NCBI GenBank assembly: GCA_964035575.1
Contig: OZ037863.1
Location: 288,001 to 352,000, forward strand
Source of the DNA: Rhynchopus sp. YZ270_cl-10
Taxonomy: Eukaryota > Euglenozoa > Diplonemea > Diplonemida > Diplonemidae
DNA length: 64,000 nt
Direction: 5' to 3'
Under the pieces are notes generated by a model, which had not been told where the DNA came from, searched no databases, and saw nothing but the letters and a program-made list of their open reading frames with translations. Within the stretch, counting starts at the first letter, position 1, and each line of letters opens with the position of its first letter. The translations under genes and the position numbers were made by a program. Shown here in pieces: positions 50,624-62,057 of the stretch.

Positions 50624-51643
50624 TCATATAGCTGGAAGCTGTAGAGGACAGCCTTCGAACATTTGCAGGACCTCTGCCGGACATTCTAACCTAGCGGTAC
50701 TAAGGATGCCTTGCACTACGACACGAGGGAGAGCTCCATCCACTGGAGTGTTGATTGCTTTTATCACTAACTTCAGTAAACGCGCCTTTTGTGATGTGGT
50801 TGAAAGCCCGAGGGATATATGCACAATCTGCGTGCTTCTGAGGAGAAATTCAAACACTGCACAGGAGCTTGCACCGCCCACACCTACTGCCGTCTCATGC
50901 CTCCGGAGTAACAGCTCCATCACTTTGTGCGGGAAATATGTTATTGCCGTTTTTAATAATTCCCGGCCTTCTGCGGTGTTGAGAATCTCATGGTTGATGC
51001 TGTCGTGGGAGAAGAGGAGCGGGAGCAGTCGGGTGAGGGGTGCGGTTTCGTCAAGCATCCCTGCTGCTTTGACCACCGCATCCGCACGCTCTATCTCAGC
51101 TGTCGAGAGCGTATCTAACGTCCCTGCACCAAACGCAACAAACAGCGTTTCCAAAGAACGCACCTCCCCGCTAACCCTCCGAGGCACCTCCTCCGATGAG
51201 AAAGGGGACTGCGTATCCTTTTCCGGATCGCTTGGAACCACAAAAAGACATTCTCCTGGATGGCAGACCTCACAGACTGCAGTATTTCTATTACACGGGC
51301 GAGCGTCAGAGGTGTGCAAGGCAATGCTGTCCGGAGAGACACCCCAAGCGATGGACGCAGTATCAATCAATTCACCTAACACCGTGGTGGTCCACTGAGG
51401 ATGAACCAAAAGAGACGCCCCGCAAGGAGACACCAAGGTTATGTGGTCGTCCACATCCTCGTACTGCGCGGTGTTGGTGTTCTGTGCGGGTGGGGTGCCT
51501 GGGGCTGCTCGGGTCGCAGAAGAGGGGGAGCTGATAGGCGCAGCAGTACTGTTTGCTGAAAACGGCAAAGGGGTGGGCTCGGACACATTGTCATATTCGT
51601 CGCAAATCGAGAACGGACCCAACGGAGCCAACGGAGGAGGCAT
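50624..51643 (-). CDS. Hypothetical protein with possible ubiquitin-like domain
   Basis: The frame encodes 339 residues from the first ATG. The first 60 residues are Pro/Ser/Ala-rich and probably disordered. Residues about 67-137 (ITLVSPCGASLLVHP, then TTVLGELIDTASIAWGVSPD, ending GECLFVV) have the strand-helix-strand order of a ubiquitin-like beta-grasp domain; this is inference from pattern alone. Residues 160-335 look all-helical, with leucine-rich segments reminiscent of HEAT-like repeats. I do not recognise the family. No intron is needed. Confidence 0.65.
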   Translation of the reverse strand: MPPPLAPLGPFSICDEYDNVSEPTPLPFSANSTAAPISSPSSATRAAPGTPPAQNTNTAQYEDVDDHITLVSPCGASLLVHPQWTTTVLGELIDTASIAWGVSPDSIALHTSDARPCNRNTAVCEVCHPGECLFVVPSDPEKDTQSPFSSEEVPRRVSGEVRSLETLFVAFGAGTLDTLSTAEIERADAVVKAAGMLDETAPLTRLLPLLFSHDSINHEILNTAEGRELLKTAITYFPHKVMELLLRRHETAVGVGGASSCAVFEFLLRSTQIVHISLGLSTTSQKARLLKLVIKAINTPVDGALPRVVVQGILSTARLECPAEVLQMFEGCPLQLPAI

Positions 51644-52523
51644 TAGGAAGAAGATTAAAAGTTTATTTGGTTTTGTTTATAAGAAAGATAGAATACAAGG
51701 AGAAAGGATGATGTGTACAGAGAGAATGCTGCTTTAGCCTCAAAAGAAAAGATAAGAAGAAGAAAAAAAAAAGAGAGAGAAAGAAGCAGTGTATCTGTGA
51801 GGTGGGTGGGGGAGGGTAGAAAACGCTAATAAAAGCAAAAAATGGACCAAAGCATCTTATACTATCATCTACAGTAACACCAGCTCTCCCCATGTCGCAG
51901 CAAAGCGGCTTTAACAAGCTAACTGGGGAAGGGGGGGGGCAGGGCTGTAAACAGGAGAGGGGGAGGAGGGGGGAGGGAGGAGATGGGGATTTTTTTTTTG
52001 GAGATACAACATTGATTTTTGGTTGCTTTGTTTGTTACAGTACAAAATAATGGGGGGGGAAAAATGCTACAATTTGGGGGGGAAATCTTTTGGAAAAAAA
52101 CACGCAAATGGTACACGAACCATTTTCTACAAAAAATTCTTTGAAAACTTTGGTTTTGTATTAGCGTTGCCACCCTGGAGGATGAGCCTACATACTAATA
52201 CAATTTTCAATTATTATTATTTTTTTTGCGGCATTAGCGCTGCATAGCCTCCCCGACTAGGGGATACTACTCCACAGTGCAACACCAGAGAGCGTTCATC
52301 AAAGGGAGAGCGTAAGAGCATGGCACCACCACGTCACCCTTGATAAACACACCTTTTTTTTCCTTCTCAAAAACCAACAATACACACACACACAAAATTC
52401 TGCCCCCAAAACACCACTCAAGGACTAAAATACTTACAGAATGGCACCAAAAAAAAAGGGGGTGTCTCAAAAAAAACTCACTTTTTTTTGATTTTCAATC
52501 AATTTGTGTACCCAAAGTCCACC
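51644..52523. other. Spacer between hypothetical and coiled-coil genes
   Basis: No gene is supported. It is AT-rich with G/A-rich simple sequence (51940-52000). Confidence 0.5.
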
Positions 52524-55500
52524 CTACAACGTCATCGGCGTATGCGGAACCGCTGTTGCTGCAGCAACCATTGAGGGGGCAGTGGGGAGGCCCGATGGGG
52601 GACGACGTTGCGGGGTCACGCTTCTGTGTGGCACGGATGTGGGGGCACTGTGCTGGGTGAGCGGGGAATGCTCAAGAAGCCGAAGAAGAGCACGCGGTGA
52701 GACGTTTTGGGGTTCGGGTGCAGGGTGCACGATGACAGCCAGGCCGAGATGCTGCCTCTCTACCTCCGAGAGAAAAGTGTTGAGCACATGAACTGACTGC
52801 TGTTTCGCTGCATCGGCAAGACGCTTGCACGACGGCGACATCTCCCTACTCTTCACCACCGCCTCAATCGCCTTATTCAACTTGAACAACTCCCTCACCA
52901 AAGCACCACGCTGCCCTACCAACCACCCAAACTGCTCCAGCTTCAACATAATGTCCCGCTTATCCTTCTCCACACTGTTCCTATGCTCCGTCAGATGCTG
53001 AACCTGCTGCACCAATACACCCTTCTCCTCTTGAAGGCGACCAATCTCTTCACCTCCATCTTGTTCCATTCCAAGACGATCTTGTTCAGCGCGTTTAAGC
53101 TGTACTAAACACATTTGGATGCGTGCTTCAAGGCGTTCATTGCGTTGTGTTTCTTCTGCAAGTGCAGCTCCGCTTCCCTCCAGCATGCCCGCCATATCCG
53201 CAAGCCGCCCTGCCATCTGCTGTGCCTCAATCTTCATCTGCTCTCTGTCATGCGGTTGCGTGCGTTTCTCTGCCTGAAGCATCTGAACCTCGGCGCTCAA
53301 GACGTTGTTTGCCTTCCGCAATGCCTCCACCTCATCCTCCAAGGCATGTGACCGGTGTGGACTGCTCAAAGACCTATGCCCACCGAGGAGGGCTGTCTCC
53401 AGCTGTGATGTCAAACGGTTGCATTGGTCTTGCAGGCTGTAGAGGGATGGTTGAAGTGAAGTGGGGAAGTAAGGTATGTGAAATAATCTCTGGTGGCGGT
53501 TCGGGGATCAGAGTCGTTATGGTACAGTATGCAGCTGTTCGGCTATAAAGGGGGGTTGTCGGGGGATGGTCGGGGGATGTGCCAAAAAAAGAAACGTTTA
53601 TAAGATGATCCTAAGCCGGCAAGTGCTTAGTCACCTTAAAAAAAAGGAGGGAGAAATAATGTTTATATGTGCGGTATGTACCTAGCATTGGCCTCTTGTG
53701 AGTCGCGGAGGTCTTGGTTTGCTTGAGTGAGTTCATCGCAGACGCCGCGTGAGTCATCCTGATGGGGTGAGGTGGTGAGGTGGGTTGTGAGGGGGGGGAA
53801 GGGGATCGTTTGGGGGAAATTGTGAAGTGTAACAGCAAACCCAACACAACTGAAACACGGTTTTATGTATGAGGTACAAGGTGATACTACAAAGGGGGTT
53901 TTTAGTTGCAATCGCCCCAGGGAAATGGGGTTCAGCCTCTTCAGATGCCACTAAAAGGGCGAGGAAGACACTGCTCACACGGGACTTTGACCTGCCAGAT
54001 CCACTTCGTGAGTGTGGAGAGATTAGGAACCCTGGTAACACTTTTTTCTGCTTACACACAGTGTTATTAGAAACTGAACATGATTAGCGGTAAATTTGTC
54101 CTCACGCTCCTTTTTTTGAAGCATCCCCCCACCCAATTATTATGTGCTCAGGAACAATACACAACAGCACACGCCCATAGGGGTCATATGCTAGAATTTC
54201 CCCCCCATTAGTTATCAAACACACACCTTCATATCAACCATCCTCTGCACAACGTTGTTGATCTGCTGCTGCTGTGTGACGTGCTCCGCCGACATGCCCT
54301 GCAGTCTGTGGTTGCTTTGCTCGACTTCGAGATGTGAGTTGGCGAGCTGTGTGCAAAAAATGGGTGTTATCAGAGGGGACTGATGAGCCTTGCGCGGCCT
54401 AGCCACCTATACACTATGTTAGCAAACAGTAAGAAATAAACACCAAAAAAAAAAGGAGGTACAACCGTGCACACGCAGCCGCGCGTTCAAGGGTGAAACG
54501 CGTCATTGGTTCTCTCCACCAATGGAGCATCATTTCTCGTCCGTGGAACATAGGTGTGCTCGGTGTGGACTTTTTGAACCAGTGTGTTCGCACTGTAGCC
54601 TACTTGCACAACTTCTACTGCAGGTGGAGAACACCAGAGATGCCGCAGTATCTGTGTCCGACGGACAAGCTGGTACCCGCAAGAAGTGAGGAGAGGTGTG
54701 GATGAGACACAAATCGCCGACAAATACGTGGACATGTGGACCTTGCAGCAGATGAAGGTGGAACTTTGAAAGACGGCTTCAGGCCAATATTCTTTTTTGA
54801 CGCTCTATTATCTAGTATACACACCACGTGACGGAGGGACCAACCCTCCAAGAAGTACAGGACCTCCCGCTGTACATAGGCCAGGAGTCGCTGAAAGGAG
54901 AGCACGACCGCTTCGACCACGTCCTCCTCTGCAAGCCTTGCCGATATGGAAGGCTGAGTAATGATTTTGCCTTTGCTGCAAACTTCGGTATCGGGTTCGA
55001 TGGAACGTCCGAAATGCACACGAAAACCCAAAATGTGTGGGGAAACAGCGGAATCAATACGGCCCAAATCCGAGACTCTAACTGTTCTCTGATATTCTAA
55101 TGTGCTGCATAGTGGGACAATGTGGGACCACGCTCTGCACACAGAGGCCAAAATACGTATTGGCAGGGGGGGTCCATCTGCCACTCTGTGCTTAGTCACC
55201 TTGACCACAACCGTTAGCGCAGTACACAGATCTGCAACGGCGTTGTCGGGGATGTCGTTTTCGGATCAATAAACAGTACAAAAAAACCCCCCTCCTTCCT
55301 CAAGGAAAAACAAAGACGAAGAAGCAACACATACCTGCGCCATGATCGCATCCAGCTCGGCCTGCAGCCTCTCGTTTTCCTTTGTGAGTTGCATCACCTT
55401 CGCGTACATGTCGCCATTCGTCGCCTCACGCACAGTCTTTGCTTCCTGCGTGGGGGTTAGGGTATTAGGTTGCAGGGTTTATGGGGGCCTTTAAGCCTTA

Positions 55501-58500
55501 AGGAATGACTAAAAATTGCAAACCAATGTTTTGAAATTAAGGTCAAAACCAAAGGATTTACTGGACCACAAAATCTATGGGGTAATCACAACAAATTCTG
55601 AGGCTTTTCTTACCAAACAAAAACACACAAAAAAATATAGGTTTTGTAACACTTCCGAAGACACATTTCTGCCTCAACGGTCCTCTCTACACAGAGGGTC
55701 ATCTCGGATATGCTCAGGGGGGTTGTTGTAAGAAAAGTTAAAAAAAAGGGGACAAAAGGTGAAAAAAGCTTCTGTTTTTTTGTACTTTGTTACTCGAGTT
55801 ACCATATTTGTATGCTCAGGGGGCGACACAGGGTGAACACAGGGTGGGGATATTTCGATACAACCGTAAACATACCTTTATCGCCTTAGTTGCCAAGGCC
55901 TCCATTGCCTCAGACTTCTCTGCCATGCTTTGGAGCGTCCTCTCTGCTGCGAGGGCTGCCTCCTGTTGCGCATCCTTTGAGGCCGTTGCATCGTCTTTCA
56001 GATCCGCGATCTCTCTCTCAAACCCTTGCACGGACCCCTTCAGTTGGTTGTACTCTGCTTCAATGCCTCGGGTCCGTTCACGCTCTGCACTCATCTCTTC
56101 ACGAAGCAGCTGGATTTCCGCCTGTTTTTCGTCACGATGCTGTTTCATATGGGCCAACGCTACTGGCGTTCCTGGGGCCTCTTTTTGCACAGATTTTTGC
56201 CGTCCAAGCTCTGCTTCGACTATAGAAGCCCGACGCAGGCTATCACCAGCGCGCTCTGTTGCAGTGGTGAGGAGGGTTTGAAGCTTGTCACGCTCCGCGG
56301 AAAGCTCTTCGTTGAGCGCCTGCGCTGCGTCCAACTCTGCCTCTCTGAAGGACAGCGTGGACTGCAACGCACCGACCTGCTGCCTCTCTGCCGCTAACGA
56401 CTCTGCATCCGCACCCCCTTCTCCCCCTTGCGATGCACGCAGCTCCTCCAACTCCCTCTCCAACCTTGCCCCCGCAGACAACGCCTTCAACAACCGGTTC
56501 TCCCCTTCCAATAGCTGCTCCGTCTTTGCTTCTAACTCCAACACCGCACCCTTCCCACGGCTTTGCTCTTGCGAGAGTAGATCCTCAAGCTTTGCGATCT
56601 CTGCCAGCAGGGCCTCGTGGTGTGCATCGTGCGCCGCCTTGTCAGGGGCGGTCTGCGCTAAGGCGGTCTCGAGGGTACGGATCCGCTCTGTCAGTGCATT
56701 GTGTTGTGCCGTGGTGTCTGTCGTTGTTGTGTTGAGCGCATCCTCCGCAATGGCGTCTGCCTGCAGGGCGCGCGCCTCCGCTTCCCCTCTCCTCACCTCG
56801 CTTTCCGCAGCACGCTTCTCTGCCTCCACCGCCGTTCTCTCTGCAGCCGCCAACGCATCGTGCAGACACTGCACCACTGCGGCATAACTCTCCCCTTCCT
56901 CCCCTCCCCCCACATTCTGCACACTAAGACGGTCCTGGTGTACAAGAAGCTCTGGTCTCCTGGTTGGTTCTGTCAAGGTTGGCTTCAATGCTTCTACCGA
57001 TGTGGTCTGCGGCAGCAGTGTTGGCTTCACCTCTGCCCCTACCTCAACCCCTTGCTGCAAGGTTGTCTGCAATGTGCGAAGTGGCGACTGCTCTGCCTGC
57101 AGGACCTCCTGTTGTAACGTTGCTGTCTGCGCAACCAACGGCGATGGAGCTCCTTTCACCTCCACCTCTACCCCCTGAAGCAACGTTCTTGCCGTACCTT
57201 GCAATGGTGTGGGAGGCTGCAGACCTTCTGATACCCCTGCCTCCTTACGCTGCACAAACTGCTCTCGAGAGACCAGCGGGGTCTGCTGCAACGGCGCTGC
57301 CAATGACACCGATGCGTCAAGGTTCTCCTTCTCCTGCAGACGGTGCAGCGCTTCTCTTGTATCATAGAGTTCTTCGCGGAGGAGGTTCACCTCCGCAACC
57401 TGGTCACGGTAGAGTTGCTGTGGAGCTGCCTTTGCGATGCGTGTCGCTTCGCGTTCTGCTTCGAGACGTTGGTTGGCAGATCCAAGCTCTGCACGTAACG
57501 CTTCAATCTCTGCGCTTCTGCCATCATGTTGTACAGAGCCGTCTTCCGAAGCGGATTCGATTCTTTGTTGGACCTGATGGAGTTGTTCGCGGAGGGTGAC
57601 GAGGTCGGTGGATTTAGATGGGAGGGAGGCGTCTGCCAGAGAGTGTTGTAAAGCAGTGATGATGCGTTGGATCTGCGTGATGGAGCTTTGTGCGGCGATT
57701 CCGGTGGAGGGGTTGGTGTTGTTGTTGTTGTTTGTGTTGCTCGTCTCGCTCGCCTGTGTTGCGTCGTCCTCTGCGGTGCCTCCCATCTGTTCTAGGACCT
57801 TAAGTCGTAGGATTGTTTCCTTTGCACGTTCTAGTTCAGTTTCGCGGTCTTCGCGGAGAATTTTTTCTTTTTGGAGAAGCGCTTCTAATGTTGTAACCTT
57901 GCGTGGTGAGGTGTTGAGGTTTGTGGCGGAGGTGGTGGTTGTGGTGGTGGCGGTCGGCCCTTCCCCGCTTTGTTCGACTAAAAGATAGTCGCGTTCTTCT
58001 TCGGCTTCCTCGAGGGCGCGTTGCATGGTAGAAGCCTTTGCAGCACCTAGTTGTAATTGATGCGATAATGATGCATTTTGTAGTGTCAACTGCTTCACCG
58101 TATCCTCCATTTGCGCATGAGTTTCAAGCAGCGCGGTAGCAAGGTTTTGATTGTTTGGTGCCTTCTCTTTGGAAACACTTTTCGGCATAATCGCTGCAGT
58201 AGATATACTCAAACAAGGGCTTGATACTATTGTTTCGTAAGCTCTGCCAATATCGCGGCAGATTCGCTTCATTGATAGGAGTTCTCCTTCTAAACTTTCG
58301 ATTCGTTGCGCCCCCTCCGCGCCTTCAGAAATGCTTTTCTGCAATGCATCGCGCAATGTTGTAATCTCCTTCCCCTTTGGGGTAAACGGCGACCCTGCCC
58401 TCCTTTTTCTTACCCCCATTTCAACCAATCCTTCCTCCTCTTTTTCTACCCGCGATGCTAGCACTTCTAACTCCCTTTTCAAATCATCATTCCGCTGTCT

Positions 58501-59046
58501 CACATTCTCTCTAGGGGGTTGCGGGGTGCTTCGATGGGAGGGATGCGGTTCTTCAATAGGGTCAGATTCTACTCCCCAACGCTGTTTCAAAGATGATCTA
58601 ATTCTCGCTTCAGCAGCCTCAGCATTTACTGGAAGGGGAAGTGCAGTGTGACTTCGAATTGCGCTGTTCTGTGGTACCCCTCTTGCCGCAATCACCCTCT
58701 GTGCCTTCCCCAATGCAGCTCTCAATGAATCCGCTGCCTCTTCCACTCTCGTTTCCAATACCGGAACGACACTACCCCTTCTAAACCCTTCTCGTAAAGG
58801 AGAAGGGGAAAGCCGACCCCCTGCCCCAGGGGGTGGAGGAGGAGGAGGAGGAGGAAACATTGGGCTTGCAGATACACTTCTTTGCGTCGCCTGCGGTAAG
58901 CTTCCTGAAGCGGACTGAGAATAGGCCGGATCCATTTGTAATAACCGTCTTACTGCAACCGGGCTGTCCCAATCACTTCGCCGTCCAGAACGAAGAGGGG
59001 AGACCGACGACAAGCTAATCCCATCGGTCTGCCTTCCACCTTGCAT
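52524..59046 (-). CDS. Large coiled-coil protein, five exons
   Basis: Exons are 59046-55876, 55445-55335, 54346-54227, 53758-53682 and 53436-52524, all with GT donors and CAG acceptors (donors GTATGT, GTATGT, GTGTGT, GTACAT). Junction phases are consistent throughout and give 1,463 residues. The first 100 residues are disordered, with a nine-proline run. Most of the rest is heptad-rich Glu/Gln/Leu/Arg coiled coil, broken near 620-730 by Thr/Val/Gln-rich segments. Exon 2 (EAKTVREATNGDMYAKV) and exon 3 (LANSHLEVEQSNHRLQG) continue the coil. The C-terminus is again low-complexity. Such proteins are often centrosomal, flagellar or Golgi tethers, but I cannot assign this one. A short hairpin element lies in intron 4, and diverged ones in intron 2. 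Confidence 0.85.
53600..53638 (-). repeat. Short hairpin element, family A, inside intron 4
   Basis: Its stems are those of the 12140 copy (ATAAGATGA/TCACCTTA and CTAAGC/GCTTAG), but the loop is CGGCAAGT instead of CTCTCGT. The element lies 44 nt from the intron donor and is transcribed with the host gene. Confidence 0.75.
54380..54412 (-). repeat. Diverged hairpin element inside intron 2
   Basis: TGATGAGCCTTGCGCGGCCT is followed by AGCCACCTATA. It resembles family A in layout. A second relative with GTGCTTAGTCACCTT lies at about 55171-55201 in the same intron. Confidence 0.4.
54828..55100 (+). CDS. Small open frame opposite intron 2, doubtful
   Basis: Ninety codons are open on the plus strand, antisense to the large intron. 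The translation (QDLPLYIGQESLKGEHDRFD, then CKPCRYGRL) has balanced composition and a CxxC pair, unlike most shadows here. Minus-strand frames are open as well. It might be a remnant of an inserted gene. No family is recognised. Confidence 0.2.
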   Translation: MTEGPTLQEVQDLPLYIGQESLKGEHDRFDHVLLCKPCRYGRLSNDFAFAANFGIGFDGTSEMHTKTQNVWGNSGINTAQIRDSNCSLIF

Positions 59047-59506
59047 GGTGGAGGGGTTTTCAATTTAAAAAAAAATCCTCAAAACTGTGTACAAACCCCG
59101 AAGGGTATGAGGGAAAGGGAGAGAGGGAAAAGGGGGGAAGAAGGGGAGGGGTGTGTGGGTTACTGGTGGGGTATGTGGCTGGGAGGGGGGGAGCGTGGTG
59201 GGTTGGTTTTAGAGGTAGAAAGTTGGGAGGGTTTTTTCTTTGTTTTATTTGACCACTCTTTGCCTACTGGTTTTATTTTTATTTTTATTTTATTTTCTTT
59301 CAGGCGAAGTTGTCTTTATGTTGACAAAAAAGGGGTTTGATGAAAAAGGCAAGGTGGATAGTTGGTTTACATGGTTTTTTTTTTTATTGTGGAATTCGCG
59401 CATTGGATTCCACTTTGGGTTGAAATAAAACAAAAGGAAAAAAGAAGAAAAAAAAATTGTTAAATGAAAATCCTTTCGTGCTTTCTTCCATCCACAAAGA
59501 AAGTTT

Positions 59507-59545
59507 GAAGATGAATGAGTCTATTGTTATGCACATTCATCACCA
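59507..59545 (-). repeat. Short hairpin element, family B
   Basis: GAAGATGAATGAGTCTATTG is followed by TTATGCACATTCATC; GATGAATG pairs well with CATTCATC. Confidence 0.6.
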
Positions 59546-59633
59546 CGTTGTCGTCATTGTGCAATGACTACTATGCTAGGTTTTTTTGAAAAGTTGGCGA
59601 CCCGCTTTGCTTTGCAGAAAACAAAAAGAGAGG

Positions 59634-59680
59634 TTGAAAAGTGCAAACACCTCACCGTTCATTGGACGCATGAAACTTCC
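59634..59680 (-). repeat. Short hairpin element, family C
   Basis: TTGAAAAGTGCAAACACCTC is followed by ACCGTTCATTGGACGCATGA, a shortened version of 38760. Confidence 0.65.
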
Positions 59681-59974
59681 TTTCCTCGGGGTGTCGAACC
59701 CCCCAGAGAGCACTTCATTGGTGTGCACACACAATGAGCACGCTAGGTTTTGAATGGCAGCGTACAGCTTTGCTTGCAGAAAACAAACTGTAGTTGTTGA
59801 TGCAGGCACCTCCGACTGACCCACGATGCCAGCCATCCGGATGAAATCACAATACCGTCTATAACAGTAGATGTAAAAAGGAAACCTAATGACCTGCCCG
59901 TACCGTAAGAGAACGAGGGCGGTTCACAACAGCTCATCAGCCGGCGACCCATCTGCCAAAAACAAAGAAAAGTT

Positions 59975-60012
59975 TATAAGATGATCCTAAGCCTCTCTGT
60001 GATTCGTCACCG
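59975..60012 (-). repeat. Short hairpin element, family A
   Basis: ATAAGATGATCCTAAGCCTC is followed by TCTGTGATTCGTCACC. Inner pairing is weaker than in the 12140 copy. A family D relative follows at 60027-60063. Confidence 0.65.
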
Positions 60013-60610
60013 TAAACAAATGTGTGTTGAGATACAAAGCGCTTGCTTTGTGACAGTGCTACCTCGGCAGACGTTGAAAACGCAATACCTTAACCTCACC
60101 CCCGGACAACCGATGGGCCGCATGAGGTTTTTATCTAATCTTCGGACAACTGCTTCTCCGCGAGGTTAGAAAAACCTGCAGAGAGCATATTGGAGTAGAA
60201 CGGCTTTGCACGAAGAACGTAATCAAACAAAAGAAAAATAATGGCAAAGCGATAACGGTAACCGACTGAAAAGCTACACTACCCCTAAAGGGTTTAAACA
60301 ATAAAAATCTTATGTAATCCTTGCTTTGTCATCTAAAAAGGTGTGGGAAACTCCCTCTTAAGAAACTGAATCTGAACTGATAACTCCTTGCCTGGGCAGG
60401 ATATAAAAAAGCAAAAGGCGGGTTTTTTTTTTCTTTTCTTTCTTTTGAAAGCTGCTCGTCTTCGCAACAAAGGTACATCATGATACAAAAATGAAACGTT
60501 GAAGACGCATGATGTCTCACATTGCATGCACATTGTGTACAGTTGTTGCCAGTAATAATATTGTGTGTGTGGTACGGTACATCACTGCGAGAATAATTTT
60601 TGTTTGCCCT

Positions 60611-60663
60611 TATAGACTACTATCGCTTAGATAGAAGCCACGGTTTTTCTTCACAGGATCCTA
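60611..60663 (-). repeat. Short conserved element, family E
   Basis: TATAGACTACTATCGCTTAG is followed by ATAGAAGCCACGG and TTTTTCTTCACAGGATCCTA. CTATC and GATAG flank GCTTA. Confidence 0.65.
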
Positions 60664-61477
60664 AGAGAGCAATGAATCACTGCGAGAACACGGTGGCCAG
60701 TCCCTGGAACAGCATATGCTGTCCCAGTGACAGCAATTCTGAACCAGTATTATCGTCCACTTTTGACGCTGTCCCACATCAAACTGGCCACCGTGAAAGA
60801 GAGAGGAAAGGCTGTTTGATGTAGTGAGCTCCCCAAGCCAAGCAAGAAACGACCTCCCCCCTCCCCTCTCACATGTCCCATGCAACCTCCAAAAGTGTGA
60901 GTGTTTTAAAAAAAGAGAAGCTGAACAGAGCAAACCGCACTGCCGGACAGCCGGCGCACGCAGGGGCCCCATAGCCGTGCTCGTGGCAAAAGAAGGAAGA
61001 AGAAAAAGAAGAAAAAAACATAGAAACTGCAGGATATGATGGTAAGATGAGAAAGGTAAAAAGAAAGCAATGAATGCGCACACACCTCTTGGGCCATATT
61101 CTGCGCAAGAATTACCCCTGTAAGTTATCAAATACACATACACACACATCTTCAAAATAAAATAAAAATTGGCGACACACTTCCAAATCAAACAGAAAGT
61201 ACAAAAAGGACGTAAGACAGATACGTCCTTTAAAAAAAAAAAGGAAAAAAAAAACAAAATTCGTCCGTTACTCCGCTTCGATGTTCTTAATAGGGGTAAC
61301 TCTTTTTTTTGTTCTATCCAGAGTAGTTTTCTATTCCTCTTCCGAGCGAAGGGAAACGAAAACGACCTTAGTTAGTATTGATGTGCCACACATATTTTCT
61401 GTTCACATCACGCCCCCTATCCTGTGGTGCCTAGATCCCAGCTTTGCTGGGGGAGTACCACCCAAAAAGAAAAAAGG

Positions 61478-61520
61478 TTTTTTAAAATGAACCTAAGCCT
61501 CTCGCGCTGAGTCAGCCTTT
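61478..61520 (-). repeat. Short hairpin element, family A
   Basis: ATGAACCTAAGCCTCTCGCG is followed by CTGAGTCAGCC, with an A/T-rich base stem. The loop is CTCTCGC. Confidence 0.65.
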
Positions 61521-61642
61521 TTAAATAAATGTGAATAACTTTGTGGAGCATTTTGTATCGACAGCACTACACCAATTGGATCACAAAAAGAAGGGAAAAA
61601 ACCATGAGAAACCCCACATACATACTCCCTTTAAAAAGTAGA

Positions 61643-61681
61643 GTTGAAATACAAAGCCCTCTCGTGAATCAGTGTACCTTT
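61643..61681 (-). repeat. Short hairpin element, family D
   Basis: GTTGAAATACAAAGCCCTCT is followed by CGTGAATCAGTGTACCTTT, nearly identical to 38633, without the long extension. Confidence 0.75.
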
Positions 61682-62057
61682 TGGTACACTGTCATGAGAG
61701 GGCCAACAAAAAATGTCTTGTCAGATGAACTAATGCCGTTTAGTTGCTATACAACACTACTCTTAACGGTAACACTGCGAGCTTAGGGTGGGCCTGCTGC
61801 TCCCTTCACCCTTCTGAGTAAATCTTTTGAAACGAACGAGGTGACGTAGACCGCCACCTCTGTGGAGCCAGGCATTGTGCAAGAAGGGGCACGCTGCCGC
61901 AGGGATGAACACTCTGGAGATATGGGGGGTCCACATTCCACTTCCCCGCAGCCTCAACCCGCTCATTGGAACAGTACGGCTCTGTAACAGAAAAGACTAG
62001 CCTAGCCTAGCCTAGCCTCCCAAACCCATGCTGTACACCCCCGAAACCACCCCCAGG

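Larger units (their letters stand above)
59047..62057. other. Spacer with several hairpin elements
   Basis: No gene is supported. It contains hairpin elements at 59507, 59634, 59975, 60027, 60611, 61478 and 61643, and a diverged tandem duplication around GCTAGGTTTT and TTTGCTTGCAGAAAAC (59565-59625 and 59725-59795). A CTAGC repeat ((CTAGC)4, near 61997) lies 50 bp below the SFT2-like stop. Confidence 0.5.

Noticed and set aside
54615-55208. 197-codon minus-strand frame inside intron 2
   Set aside because: The splice sites on both sides join the coiled coil in phase without it, and part of it is a diverged hairpin element.
60661-61257. 198-codon minus-strand frame rich in Phe and Cys
   Set aside because: Its composition comes from T-rich spacer DNA; there is no signal of a real membrane protein or a conserved motif.
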